Assembly: GCF_000372725.1 (NCBI RefSeq)
Contig: NW_005201058.1
Location: forward strand, 1 to 35,653
Reading direction: 5' to 3'
DNA from: Emiliania huxleyi CCMP1516
Lineage: Eukaryota > Haptophyta > Isochrysidales > Noelaerhabdaceae
Length of the DNA stretch: 35,653 nt
Positions 25,876 through 35,375 of the stretch are shown piece after piece. The notes below the pieces were generated by a model that did not search any database, was not told the DNA's origin, and worked only from the letters and a program-made list of their open reading frames with translations. The position numbers were made by a program, and so were the translations under genes. Position 1 is the first letter of the stretch. The number at the start of each line of letters is the position of its first letter.

Positions 25876-28800
25876 ATGGGCAGACGCTCTCGCGTCGATT
25901 TGGGCCAGCCAGCCAGCGTTGAAGTCGACTTCGAGCGCGGCGAACGAGTCGATGGTGCGGAGGGTATCGCCTGTCCGACGTGGTGCGAGTTCATGGAGGA
26001 CTCGCTCCACCACCCAGAGTGGGGCTACTACTCGGCTGCCCGCGTCGTCTTTGGCGAGTCGTCTGACGCCGCCGACTTTACCACCTTTCCCGTCTCGATG
26101 CGACCCGCGTTTGGCGCGATGATCGCGGACCGGCTCCACGGCCTCTGGCTCGCCGCCGGCGGCGGGAGCGGCCCGTTTGTTGTCTGCGAGCTCGGCGCTG
26201 GCACCGGCGTGCTCGCCCATGACGTGCTGACGCACATGGCCGACCACCTCCCGCGCCTGTACGCCGTCGTGCAGTACGTGATCGCGGAGCGATCGGCGTC
26301 GCTGCGCTCGCTGCAGGCCGCAACCAACGAGCGCTTCGTGTGCGAGTCGAAGCTGCGAGTCGTCTGCGCCGACGCGAGAGACTTGGGCGGCGCGCGGCTG
26401 CGGCAGGATCTGCAGGCCGCCGCGGCTGCACACTGCGCCTCTGGAGGCGAGGGCGAGGTTGCGCGTGTGCGGGGCGCGGTCCTCTCGAACGAGCTCCCCG
26501 ACGCGTTTGGGGTCGAGCGCGCGCTTGTCGGCGCAGCGCTGCCGCGTGCCACCGCCGCCGAGGGGAGCAGCGCAGGGGCAGCGAGGCCGGCAGAGCTCCG
26601 GCTGCAGCGTGGCAGAGTGCTTCCGCTGCTCCGTGCGTGCCTGCCGCCTGATCTCCCCTCCTCTCCACCTCTCCCCCTCTCCGCCTCTGCTCTCCTCCTC
26701 TCCTCCTATCGCCACCTCGTGCCCCTCCTCCTGCCACACCTGAAGAGAGGTCCTCCGACCACATCGCAGAGGGGTCGCGGCCACATCGCCAGAGGGGTCG
26801 CGGCCAGGTCGAGCCAAGTGTTGCCCTGCAGGCGCCGCCGATTGCCGCCGGATCGTCGCGCAGAGCGGCGAGCCCCTCCCAGCGTGCCTCGAGCCCGCAG
26901 CCCTCTCCTCCTCCTCGCACGCGGCCCGCGCCGCTAGATGCTGGAGATGCAGAGCAGCCTTTGCACTCCATCTTCATTGCAACTGCGCCCGGACCCTCGT
27001 AGCGGGCAGAGTTGGACAGATCTCGAGGAGTACACACAGATGGACCCTCCAACCATCCACAGCAAAACTGACCCCGGAATTCATGCACACAGCGATGCCC
27101 TCAGCTTCCCCCTGGCCGTGCTCTAGGCTCGCGCCGCCCTCTCCGCCGCCCTCGGGCGGGGAGAGTGGGAGCTCGGGCTCGCAGGCAGCCAGCTGCTGGG
27201 CGAGGGTCCGCCCTCCTGGACACCTCCCAGTCACCTCCCAGACGCCGCCCTGCAGGCAGCCAGCTGCTGGGCGAGGCGGCGGACGCCCTGGACGAGTGGC
27301 TCGGCGGGGAGGGAGAGGGCGAGGGGGAGAGGGAGGGCGAGGGGTGGCTGCTGCTCAGCCGGCAGGCGTACTGCGCGCTCAAGGGCCGCTGCTGCCGGGC
27401 GGCGGCAAGTCCATGACACGTCCACGACTTGTCCATAGGCTTACTGCGCGCTCAAGGGCCGCTGCTGCCGGGCGGCGGCGGGGGTCAGCGAGGCTGCCGA
27501 CGCGAGCGCACGGGGGGCAGAGGGCGGTGCGGCAGAGGGCGGTGAGGCAGAGGATAGCGGGCCGAAAGGCGGCGCGGCAGAGGGTGTTCCAGACGCTTTT
27601 GCCTTTGGGGGCGCGCTCGAGGCGAGCCGGCAGCCCGCGCGTCACGGAATGTGCTTCCATGAGTCTGCTGGAGCCCCTCCTTCGCCCTTCCTTCGCCCTT
27701 CCCTCAGGCGGCGCTGGACCGCGCATTGGTCCTCGGCGAGGCATTCGAGGACGTTCGGCTGTCCGGCGAGGACGACGCGGGCGACGCCGCCGTCGACGAG
27801 GAGGCGCACCACCTCCGCAGATGGCTGCGCCTGCACGCGCCGCCGCTGCGCGCCGCCTTGCGGGGCCGGCCGGTGGGGGAGCGGCTCGAGCTGTACCCGA
27901 GCCCCGCCTTGCCTCGCCTCGCCGCCGGCCTCGCCAGCCTCCTCGACGAGGGGGGCGTCCTCACAATCGACTACGGCGCCGACGCGGCGACGCTGATTCG
28001 GTCGGCGCGCCGCGTCCCGCCGCGGCCGCCGCGAGCGGGCGTTGCCGCGGCTAGCCGCTCCTCCGCCTCCAACGTTTCCGAGCCCTCCGCCTCTGCCTCC
28101 GCCGCCGCCGCCGCCGTTTCTACCCGCGCCGTATCCTCGGGGATGCGGGTGCGATCCCGGCTGCCGGCGCCACCGGGCCATGGCGCGGCGCTCGCGCTCC
28201 GCCGCCCCGGCTGGTGCGACCTCACTGCCGATGTCGACTTCACCGAGCTCGCCGCCGCCGGCGAGGCACGCGGGCTGGCCACGCTCTTCTTCGGCCCGCA
28301 GACCGCGCTCGAGCGAGTGCCGTCGGAGACGTCGCACCTCGCGCCTAGGGCCGAGGTGGAGGAGGCGGAGGGGGGGGGGGAGGCGGAGGGGGTGGAGGAG
28401 GCAGCGCCGCGGGTGCGCGTGACGGACGGCTCGCCGCCGCTGCGCCGCGGAGTCTGCGAGGCCTTCTACGCGCTCGGCACCTTCGTGATGCTCGTGCAGG
28501 CGGAGAGAGAGGTAGGGAAGAGAAGGGAAGGGAAGAAGAGGGCAGCCCTCGTGCAGGCGACGCACGCGTTGCTACGCTCGTCTTAGAATCTCCTTCCAGT
28601 CCTTGGGACCGCTCTTCGAGTTGAGCGCGCCTCCGTTGCTTCTTTCGCAGGCGACGCCGCGCGTGGCGCAGCGCTGGCGCTGGCGCGTCGCCTCCTCGGC
28701 CTTGTACGGCGGCGGCCACCCGTCCCTCGGCGCCATGGCGGCATTGCACACGCTGCGCTCGCTAGATGCCTCTCGGAGTCCCGGCATTTTTCCAACTAGC

Positions 28801-29256
28801 ACTCGAGACGGCATGCACTCGGCTGCATTCCAACGCAGTGCCGTCGCATTTGCCTCCTCAGCTCGCGCATTCTCGTCCACTAGGCTGCGCTCGCTCGCGA
28901 GGCTGGCGCTCGGGCACGCCCTCCTCCTCCTCGGCCGCGGGGACGCTGGGCGGAGGAAGGGTGGGGGCGAGGACTGCGAGGACGGCGCTGCGCCCTCCCT
29001 CCCGACAGAGAGGGACCTGGTCGCGTCGCTTGCAGACGCGCTCCTCCCCGCGCTGCCCTGCTTCCGCCTTCACTGGCGCGCCATCGCGCGAGGCGTCCTC
29101 CTCCTCCTCGAGGCGTCGGGGCCGGGGGCGGGCGGGGCGAGTCTCCGCCTGAACGCAGCTGCTCAGCGCCTCGATCGCGCCGAGCCGCCGCTCTCGCTGC
29201 TCTACCGCGCCGCGCTGGAGCTGGCCGCACACGACATGGCGCTGATGGCCGGATGA
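25876..29256 (+). CDS. MidA/NDUFAF7-like SAM-dependent methyltransferase (DUF185) with long C-terminal extension
   Basis: Eight exons close in phase: 25876-26638, 26832-26923, 27127-27184, 27256-27365, 27439-27621, 27708-28499, 28651-28751, 28884-29256 (823 aa). All seven introns start with GC. Family signs are WCEFMEDSLHHPEWGYY (about 36-52), DFTTFP, SAM-binding FVVCELGAGTGVLAHDVL (101-118), SNELPDAFGVE (204-214), then in exon 6 LYPSPALPRLAAGLASLL, GGVLTIDYG and PGWCDLTADVDF. NDUFAF7 methylates an arginine of mitochondrial complex I; that role here is inference. Typical members are about 350-450 aa. This one has low-complexity insertions in exons 5-6 and about 160 extra helical residues at the C-terminus (HALLLLGRG ... 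ARGVLLLLEASG) of unknown function. No clear targeting peptide is visible. Confidence 0.8.
27185..27255 (+). other. GC-AG intron made of a 71-bp tandem duplication
   Basis: The first 21 bases of the intron (27185-27205) are identical to the first 21 bases of the next exon (27256-27276). Both copies follow CAG. Confidence 0.85.
27366..27438 (+). other. GC-AG intron made of a 73-bp tandem duplication
   Basis: The intron start 27366-27406 matches the exon start 27439-27479 at 40 of 41 bases. Only removal of one copy gives the single in-frame AYCALKGRCCRAAA segment. The remainder of the intron is a short 11-nt periodic module. Confidence 0.9.
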
Positions 29257-29390
29257 CGCGAGCATCGCGCCGCCTCTCGCGCCGCGCCTCTGCCTCATCT
29301 GAGATCTGTCCGTCGAGGCGGGATTCATTATTCTTTTTCTCGATTTCCGCTGTGTGTACATTCTATCGGTGGCGCTGACAGCTGCCCGAT

Positions 29391-29434
29391 AGCCCGACAG
29401 ATCACACCTGACAGCACCTGACAGCCTGACAGCC
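29391..29434. repeat. short CCTGACAG repeat
   Basis: CTGACAG occurs several times within about 45 bases in the 3' region between the methyltransferase and the sulfotransferase, which are convergent. Confidence 0.7.
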
Positions 29435-29547
29435 CCGCAGCACGCCTCACCGAGAGTCTCCACTTTCATCTTTCTACGCCTCCCCCTCTCGCACGTCACA
29501 TGGTCGTGGTTATCGTTCCAGTTGCTGCTCCCGACCTCCCGTGCGCC

Positions 29548-30537
29548 TTAGGCTTGCCCAGTCGCGCCGCCCGGCGCCGAATATCGCGGCGCGGCACGGC
29601 ACAAGACTCGTGCCCCCGCCTGCGTCTCGACGCTTCGGATGTCGCGCACCACACGGCGGAGCGCCGCCTCGTACAGCTGCGCGTCATCGCGCGTCACCGC
29701 GTCCACGGTGGGAAGCAGCGCCTGGGGCAGCGCGCTCAGCCCGAAGTCGCGAGGCCCGCCATGCGTGCGGTGCTCGTGACGCATCGTCCCCCCCCCGGCG
29801 GAGTGGTTTGCGTCCGCGGTGCAGACGCAGGATGGTGGGAGCGCGCCCTGGACCCGAAAGTGGACGACGCAGAGGCTCTCGTGGTATAGCTCTGTGACGC
29901 CCAGCAGGTCGACCTGCCGCACCACCTCCATCGCGCCGGCGAGGTTGGCCTCGCCATCGTAGTGGTGGCTGGCGTAGCCTCCTCTGCGAGCGCAGGTCAA
30001 GGCCCGGGTCTGCAGGCTGCGCGCGTCGTAGCACCCAAAGTCATCGACGCCCGAGCGGCGGGCGCTGCCCTGTACGCGAGCAAAGTGGCGGATCCAAGGT
30101 TCGAAGCCGGCCAGAATCGAGGCTGCGGTGCGGTTCCTCGAGCCACCGAAGCGCTCACCGAAGCGGTTTATGCCGCAGCGAGTCCTCTTGCACTCTTTTT
30201 GCCACTCGGCGTGCCTGAGCGAGTCGGCCCACGTCACCCACGAGCCAAAGCGGGTGAAGCGGCACTCGAGGAACTGCGAGAGTACGTGCGACCGCGGCTC
30301 CCGCAGCAAGACGAAGTTGAGCGTCGATGGGCTGCTGCTCTTGTACGGTGGGTAGCAGGCCTCCATGGTTGCCTGCGATGCGCTGCCGAGATCATATCCG
30401 AGCGCTTGCAGCTCGACGATCGCAGACGTGCCAGCGGTCTTTGGAATGTGGAGGAAGCGCAGCGGCGGCTGCCACCGTTGCGCGGGGAGGGGCGGTGGCG
30501 GCGGTGGTAGCAGCCTCTGCCTTGTCGGCCGTGGCAT
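29548..30537 (-). CDS. sulfotransferase (PAPS-binding P-loop type)
   Basis: Single exon of 329 aa from ATG at 30537 to TAA at 29548. After a basic, proline-rich start comes the 5'-phosphosulfate loop FLHIPKTAGTSAIVEL (about 28-43). The 3'-phosphate site FVLLREPRSHVLSQFLE (about 75-91) follows. Both are hallmarks of the Golgi-type sulfotransferase family 2 fold. One NRT and one NHS sequon and several cysteines fit a lumenal enzyme, but no signal anchor is visible, so an upstream exon or cleavage site may be missing. It would transfer sulfate from PAPS to a carbohydrate or similar acceptor; the acceptor cannot be told from sequence. It is the natural consumer of the PAPS made by the first gene of the window. 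It is convergent with the methyltransferase. Confidence 0.8.
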   Translation of the reverse strand: MPRPTRQRLLPPPPPPLPAQRWQPPLRFLHIPKTAGTSAIVELQALGYDLGSASQATMEACYPPYKSSSPSTLNFVLLREPRSHVLSQFLECRFTRFGSWVTWADSLRHAEWQKECKRTRCGINRFGERFGGSRNRTAASILAGFEPWIRHFARVQGSARRSGVDDFGCYDARSLQTRALTCARRGGYASHHYDGEANLAGAMEVVRQVDLLGVTELYHESLCVVHFRVQGALPPSCVCTADANHSAGGGTMRHEHRTHGGPRDFGLSALPQALLPTVDAVTRDDAQLYEAALRRVVRDIRSVETQAGARVLCRAAPRYSAPGGATGQA

Positions 30538-30564
30538 GAAACGAGCCTTGACCGTTGTCCCCTC

Positions 30565-30793
30565 GCAGGCCCCTGCTCTCGCGGCGAGGGTTCACGAGGC
30601 GCAGCTGACTTCCTCCGGACACCTCGATGAGGTCACATGGACCACCAAGAACTGGCACGGGCTGCAGATGCAGCGCTTGTCTGTCGTTCTCCACACCGCC
30701 GTGGCGTGGCAGACGGTGAACGAGCTAGCGTGCGGGGACAGCGGCATTGTGCACGGTGCTAAGTGCATTGCCGTTCTTAACGGAGTCGCTTAG
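30565..30793 (+). CDS. C-terminal exon or relic of an unknown conserved protein (LDEVTWTTKNW)
   Basis: A CCCCTCGCAG acceptor-like site at about 30568 opens a frame reading ARVHEAQLTSSG, HLDEVTWTTKNWHGLQMQRL, SVVLHTAVAWQTVNELACG and HGAKCIAVLNGVA, with a stop at 30793. The copy at 23238-23451 shares this protein end and about 100 bases of 3' flanking DNA. Mismatches fall largely at third codon positions (AAT/AAC, ACT/ACC, CTT/CTC), which suggests past protein-level selection. Upstream exons were not found; the sulfotransferase start is only about 30 bases away on the other strand. Confidence 0.45.
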
Positions 30794-31555
30794 GCGGCTC
30801 CGGTGGTGTGCCGGTGATAGTACTAGCACGCGCCAGTTCGCACCTGTGTCGAGCCTGTGTGCTGTGAGAGAGAGTTCTTTTCTTTAAATTCCTCCGGAGG
30901 GCTGACCGATCGATGCCGGCCTACGCCCACCCCTCTGACTACCCCCTCCTCCCTATTGAGCACTTGAGCACTGGAGATGGGGTCGATTCCGCATGGTACG
31001 GGACCCCTCGATCGTCTCACCCTCCCTCACACTGGTGTGTCCTCCCTAGATTCCTGATTTTAGGTTGGTTGCGCACGTCTCCCAGCGAGCTAGGCTCCGG
31101 CCTCCGCTTTTTCTTAAGGTTTAAGCATTAAGGCCACAGGGGTGGGGATTTGGGGGATGAGTTCACAGCTCCTCCGCCCTGTTCTTGGTGGTCCAAGTCA
31201 CCTCAGCGCAGGTGTGAGGCTGAGGGACGACGGACGTCTTGCACAGAGTTGTCACGTAATCTCTCAAAAAAATCGAGACCACACTGCACACAGTCACAGA
31301 AGAGCCGATCGTCTTGTCCCCTCGTTGTGCTTCTCCTGCGGGGTTCACTCTCTGTGGCTAGCCCTTGCCCTCTGTGGCTATCGTATATAGTGAGCTTCAA
31401 GGTTGTACCGGAAGTAGCGTCGAACGGCCCACCTGGACCTGCGCGCCCCTGGTCGTCGACCGTCTCGTCACCGATACAGTGCGTCACGCGTCAGACACGG
31501 GGAGGTCCCTTGGATTCGGGCCCCGCTCCCGTTTCCTGCGCCCTGACTGTCCCTG
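30794..31555. repeat. mosaic of dispersed repeats
   Basis: 30960-31016 is an inverted copy of 17862-17935 (shared GGGTCCCGTACCA and GCGGAATCGACCC). Around 31186-31215 the minus strand again encodes EVTWTTKN, a third instance of the unknown motif. No complete gene is seen. Confidence 0.6.
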
Positions 31556-34527
31556 TCATGACTGTCCCTGGTGCTCCTCGGCGGCGAGCAGGAACGCGCG
31601 CGCGTCCTCGTGCCACACCTCCGCGAGCTCGGCGGGCGTGCGCCCCTCCTCCTCCCTGGCGAGCGGGTCGGCGCCCGCGCGCAACAGCTGTCGCACCACC
31701 GCGGCGTGGCCCTGCTCGGCGGCGCAGTGCAGCGCCGTCTTGCCGTCCTTGCGCGGCGCGTCGACCTGCGCGCCAGCGGCGAGCAGCAGCGAGACGACGC
31801 CCGCGTGGCCCCGCATCGCCGCGTCGCTCAGGGCGGAGCAGCCCGTGGACGGCGAGCGGTGGTTGATCGCCGCGTGGTCGACGCCCTGCGCCTGAAGCAC
31901 GTAGCGCACGACCTGCAGGCAGCCGAGCCGCGCCGCCTCCTGCAGCGGCGTGAGGCCGACCGGGCTCGGCTCGACTCGCAGCGGCGCGCCGTACCGCTCG
32001 ACGATGTAGCGCAGCATTGGGAGGTGCCCCTCTCGCGCCGCTAGGACGGCGAGCTCCTCCCGCTGCTCCTCGAGCCCGTCGACGCCCCACGTGCGCACGT
32101 ACTCCTCGAGGTCGCGGAGCTCGAGCTCCTCGAAGCGCTTGGACCAACCGATCGGCATCCCGCTCGCGCCCGGCGGCGCCTCGCCCTCGGCGGGCTCTTG
32201 CAGCGACTCGGCAAGCAAGCACTGCCGGTGCATGCGCAGCAGCAAGTGCTTGAAGAAAGTGCCGTCTCCGCGCATCGAGGCGTCGAGCACGTCCCAGAAC
32301 GGCCCTGCGTGGCCGGGCTGCGCCTCGAACTTGGAGCGGAGGGTCGCCAGCTGTGTCTCGTACAGCGCGCTCAGCACCGGCCGCAGCGCAACCTTGTCGC
32401 ACGGGAGGCACTCCTCCCTCCCGTCGGCCGTCTTGCGGCGGTGCCCCGTCTCGCAGCAGGTGAAGCGGCCGGTGAGGACGGCGGTGCGGCGCTGCGTGTG
32501 GACCGTCAGCCGGTCCAACGAGTCGAGCACCTGCACCCTCGGCCGCTGTCCGATCGGCTGCGTGACGAGGAGGGGTCGGCCTACAAGGAGAGAGAGGGAG
32601 ATAGAGGGAGATGGAGGGAGATACCGACCGGCTGCGCGTGGCTTTTGGGCGGCCGTCGCCGCAGTTGTTGAGCGCGAGGCAGCACTCCTCCATCCGGCAC
32701 CAGCCGCGGGACGACCACGTCGCGTAGTCGCACCGCTCGCCGTCCTCGTGCCGCACGCCCGACGGCGCGCACACCCAAAAGTTGTTTGCGCGCGCCACGT
32801 ACGCCGGGATGCTGTTGATGGCGAGGCGCTGCGCGGCGGCCGTCTCGCGCAGCTCCTCCTCGTTGAGGCAGCCCCGCGTCTGCGGGATCGAGACATAGTC
32901 CATCCACACCCACCTGCGGGAGCAGGGCCCGAGCTCCTCAGCGGCTCGGTGCCGTGCGGCGGGCCAGCGGCGTCCGGCCATCACGCCCCACACCCGCTGC
33001 CGACAGACTGAGAGAAGAGGGCCGCCAGCTCGAGCGCGTCGGGCCTCCGGTCGGCGGTCGAGATGGCGGGCGAGTCGCAGCGCGGAGTCGACTTCAGTGT
33101 CGACCTGGGAAAGCTCCGCCTCCCGCTCCGCACCCCGCCGGAGGGGCCGGAGCTAGGACCGGAGTCTAGGCCGGAGTGGCTCGGCGGCGCGGGGCCCTGA
33201 GGCTCTGGCGTGACAGAGGCGAGGCCGGAAGGGGAGGGAGGCTGGGAGGCCTCCTCGCCGCCAGATTCGATGGACTTGAGCGAGGAGAGGGACGTCCTCG
33301 CCCCGCCCACCGCCCCGCCCCCGCGGGAGGACGAGGAGCGGTCCGCCACGTCCGCCGAGGAGTGCTCGCCTAAGAGAGGCTCCGAGACGGGTCCGGGGAG
33401 AGGGTCGTCCGGAACAGAAGCGGCGCACCGAGGAGAAGCGCTCGCCGAGGCCGCACCGGCCACTCGCCGCCTTAGCTGCCGCCGCCGCGAGGAGGGGCAC
33501 GCCCTCCTTCGGCCCGACCGGCCGGCGGCGCAGGTCCGGCGTGGCGCCCGGCGTGGAGCAGGGTGTGCTCCGAGGCGTGCTCCGCCGGGAGGAGCGGCTG
33601 CTCGAGAGGTCGCGCAGGAAGCGCGCGTTGTTCTTCGAGTAGCCCTTGAAGAAGGCGAGCTTGTCCTACGCGACGCTCGTGCGGGTCCGAGCAGGCTGAA
33701 GGAAGGCGCCCGAGGAGCCTCTCGAGGGCGGAGGTGCAGGGCGGAGCTGCCGAGGTGGAGCGGAAGAGCTCGTCGTGCTGGCCGGCGCGCGCCATGCGAA
33801 AGGCGCCCTGCATCGTGCGAAGGTGGTCCCCGTTCGGGTCGGCCTCCGATCGGCCGCACCACTGCGGCGCGGTGGCGGAGGAGACGGCTGTGACGGTGCG
33901 GCGTGGCGGCGGCGGGAGAGACCCCCTGTGAGTGGTGCCTCGCCGGATTGTGTCGGTGTTGTGTGTCCGTAGCAGGGTGGGGGGGTGGGGGGGGGGGGCG
34001 ACGCGGCGCACGGCGGTTGCGCGTGCCTGGTGGGAGACAAAGTGGACATGCGCCTCGAGATCGTGATCGTCCAGCCGGCGAAGGAGGCCGCGGCGGAGCA
34101 GCTCATTATGCGTGGTGAGCCGCTCGAGGCGGAGAAAGTCTGATACTCGCATCACGTACATCGGGAAACTAGCGCCCGCGCCAGAGGCGGACGCCTCGCC
34201 CACCAGCCGGCGCGGCGCGAGTCGTGACGAGAACGGGCTGTGGCCGCGAGAACCGGGGAGGGGGTCGTCGTCCGAGTCGCTTCCGTCCTCGTGCTCCGTC
34301 TCGCGCGCCGACTCAGCGAGCGCCTCCTGCACGGTGTGGGAGAGGAGGGTGGCTCGCGGAGGAAGGGGCCAAAAAAAGGGCGGGACGAGCGCACGAGCGT
34401 CAGAACCATTGAACAGCTTGTCCAAACGCCGGTGAGACGCGGAGTTCTCGGGTGTGCTCAGCTGTGAACTTCCCAGTTGTTTGCGCGCGTGACCCCCCTT
34501 GCGTGCACGCCCAAGCTCGAGCGGCAT
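31556..34527 (-). CDS. TIR-like domain / ankyrin repeat protein
   Basis: Seven exons close in phase: 34527-34393, 34323-34027, 33861-33751, 33665-33446, 33369-32994, 32913-32654, 32580-31556 (807 aa). The N-terminal half holds DLEAHVHFVSHQW (about 133-145). After a Ser/Pro-rich insert of about 200 residues come WVWMDYVSIPQTRG (381-394), AINSIPAYVARANNFWVCAP and SRGWCRMEECCLAL (448-461). The order [F-hSH], [D-hIP], [S-WC-E] resembles the three conserved boxes of TIR domains, with the glutamate position of the WCxxE box kept; this is inference from motifs. The C-terminal third has about five ankyrin repeats (GLTPLQEAARLGCLQVVRYV, DGKTALHCAAEQGHAAVVRQ). Five of the six introns are GC-AG. The ATG at 34527 is the first in frame. 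Alternatives are a HET-like or other uncharacterised domain. A signalling or defence role is possible but unproven. Confidence 0.75.
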
Positions 34528-34608
34528 CACGCAGAGCGAGCTCTGCGCAGGTCCCGCGACCTTCTCGGGCAGGAGCCCACCTCTCCTTCCCTCCGTGCGC
34601 CCAACGAT

Positions 34609-35200
34609 ATGGGCAAATCGGCGCCAAAGCGCGCTTCCGACGCTGACCAAGACGTACAGCCCGCAGAGGCAAAAGATGGCTCTGGGCCGGAGCCCCCTCG
34701 GGGGCTGGCGGGGGCACCGACGGGGCCCCAGCCGCGCCTCCCGCTCCTGTGGACTCGGCCGAGGAGTTGCGAGTGCTTCGCAAGCGGCTCGAGCGGCTCG
34801 AGGCTCAAGCCGCCCAGCCCGTCGCACAGCCCGACGGGGAAGACCCCCCACCGGGAGGCGGCGGTGGCGGCGGCGACGGCGGCGGAGCGGGCGGCAAGGC
34901 GGCCAAGGACCGCGAGCGGGTGCGCCCCGACCCTCCCACCCCCCCAGACTCCGACGCCGACTCGTCGGAGGACGACGTGGGCGGCGGTGGTCACCGCGGC
35001 CCCCCCCGCCTCGGCGGCGGCGTCGGTCGCGACGATGCTATCGGCGAGCTGTTCGGCGGCCACAAGCTTGCCTGCGACTACGACAGCGACAAACCCTTCG
35101 AGCGGAAGCGCGGACTGCGGCTGCGGACCTCGCTATCGGTTCCCTGGGCGTTCACTAGCGCTCGCTTGTGTCGTTTTTTTCTGCCCTTTTGCCTGGAGCG
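34609..35200 (+). CDS. divergent gene for an unknown coiled-coil, Gly-rich, acidic protein (3' end unclear)
   Basis: ATG at 34609 opens MGKSAPKRASDADQDVQPAE. A change of frame near 34675-34730 (a short GC-AG intron, about 34676-34728, or an indel) leads to APVDSAEELRVLRKRLERLE, a leucine-zipper-like helix. A Gly run follows, then the acidic DSDADSSEDD and GELFGGHKLACDYDSDKPFE with KRGLRLRTS. The frame stays open into the G/C palindromes but is unlikely to be coding there. The family is not recognised; the basic-acidic, coiled-coil make-up would suit a nuclear or scaffold protein or a mobile-element ORF1. Its start is only 81 bases from that of the TIR-like gene, head to head. Confidence 0.45.
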
Positions 35201-35248
35201 GCCGCACATTGCTCGGTACCCCCCCTGCACATCTAAAGCCATCCCTGC

Positions 35249-35375
35249 TGCTAGGGGGGGGGGGTCTGACCCCCCCAGCAGCAGAGCGCTGCTGCTGGGG
35301 GGGGGGGTCCTGACCCCCCCAGCAGCAGAGCGCTGCTGCTGGGGGGGGGGGGCCCCACCCCCCCAGCAGGAAAAA
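35249..35375. repeat. tandem G/C-tract palindromes around CAGCAGCAGAGCGCTGCTGCTG
   Basis: About two and a half copies of a unit: G-run, TCCTGA or TCTGA, C-run, then the perfect palindrome CAGCAGCAG-AGCGCT-GCTGCTG. Each copy can fold into a long GC-only stem. Neighbouring bases to the window end (35400-35653) continue with C- and G-runs and no credible gene. Confidence 0.9.

Noticed and set aside
27366..27480. Direct repeat as an assembly duplication
   Set aside because: Boundaries fall exactly at AG|GC and ATAG|GC with correct phase, and a unique 32-base piece lies between the copies, which fits an intron better.
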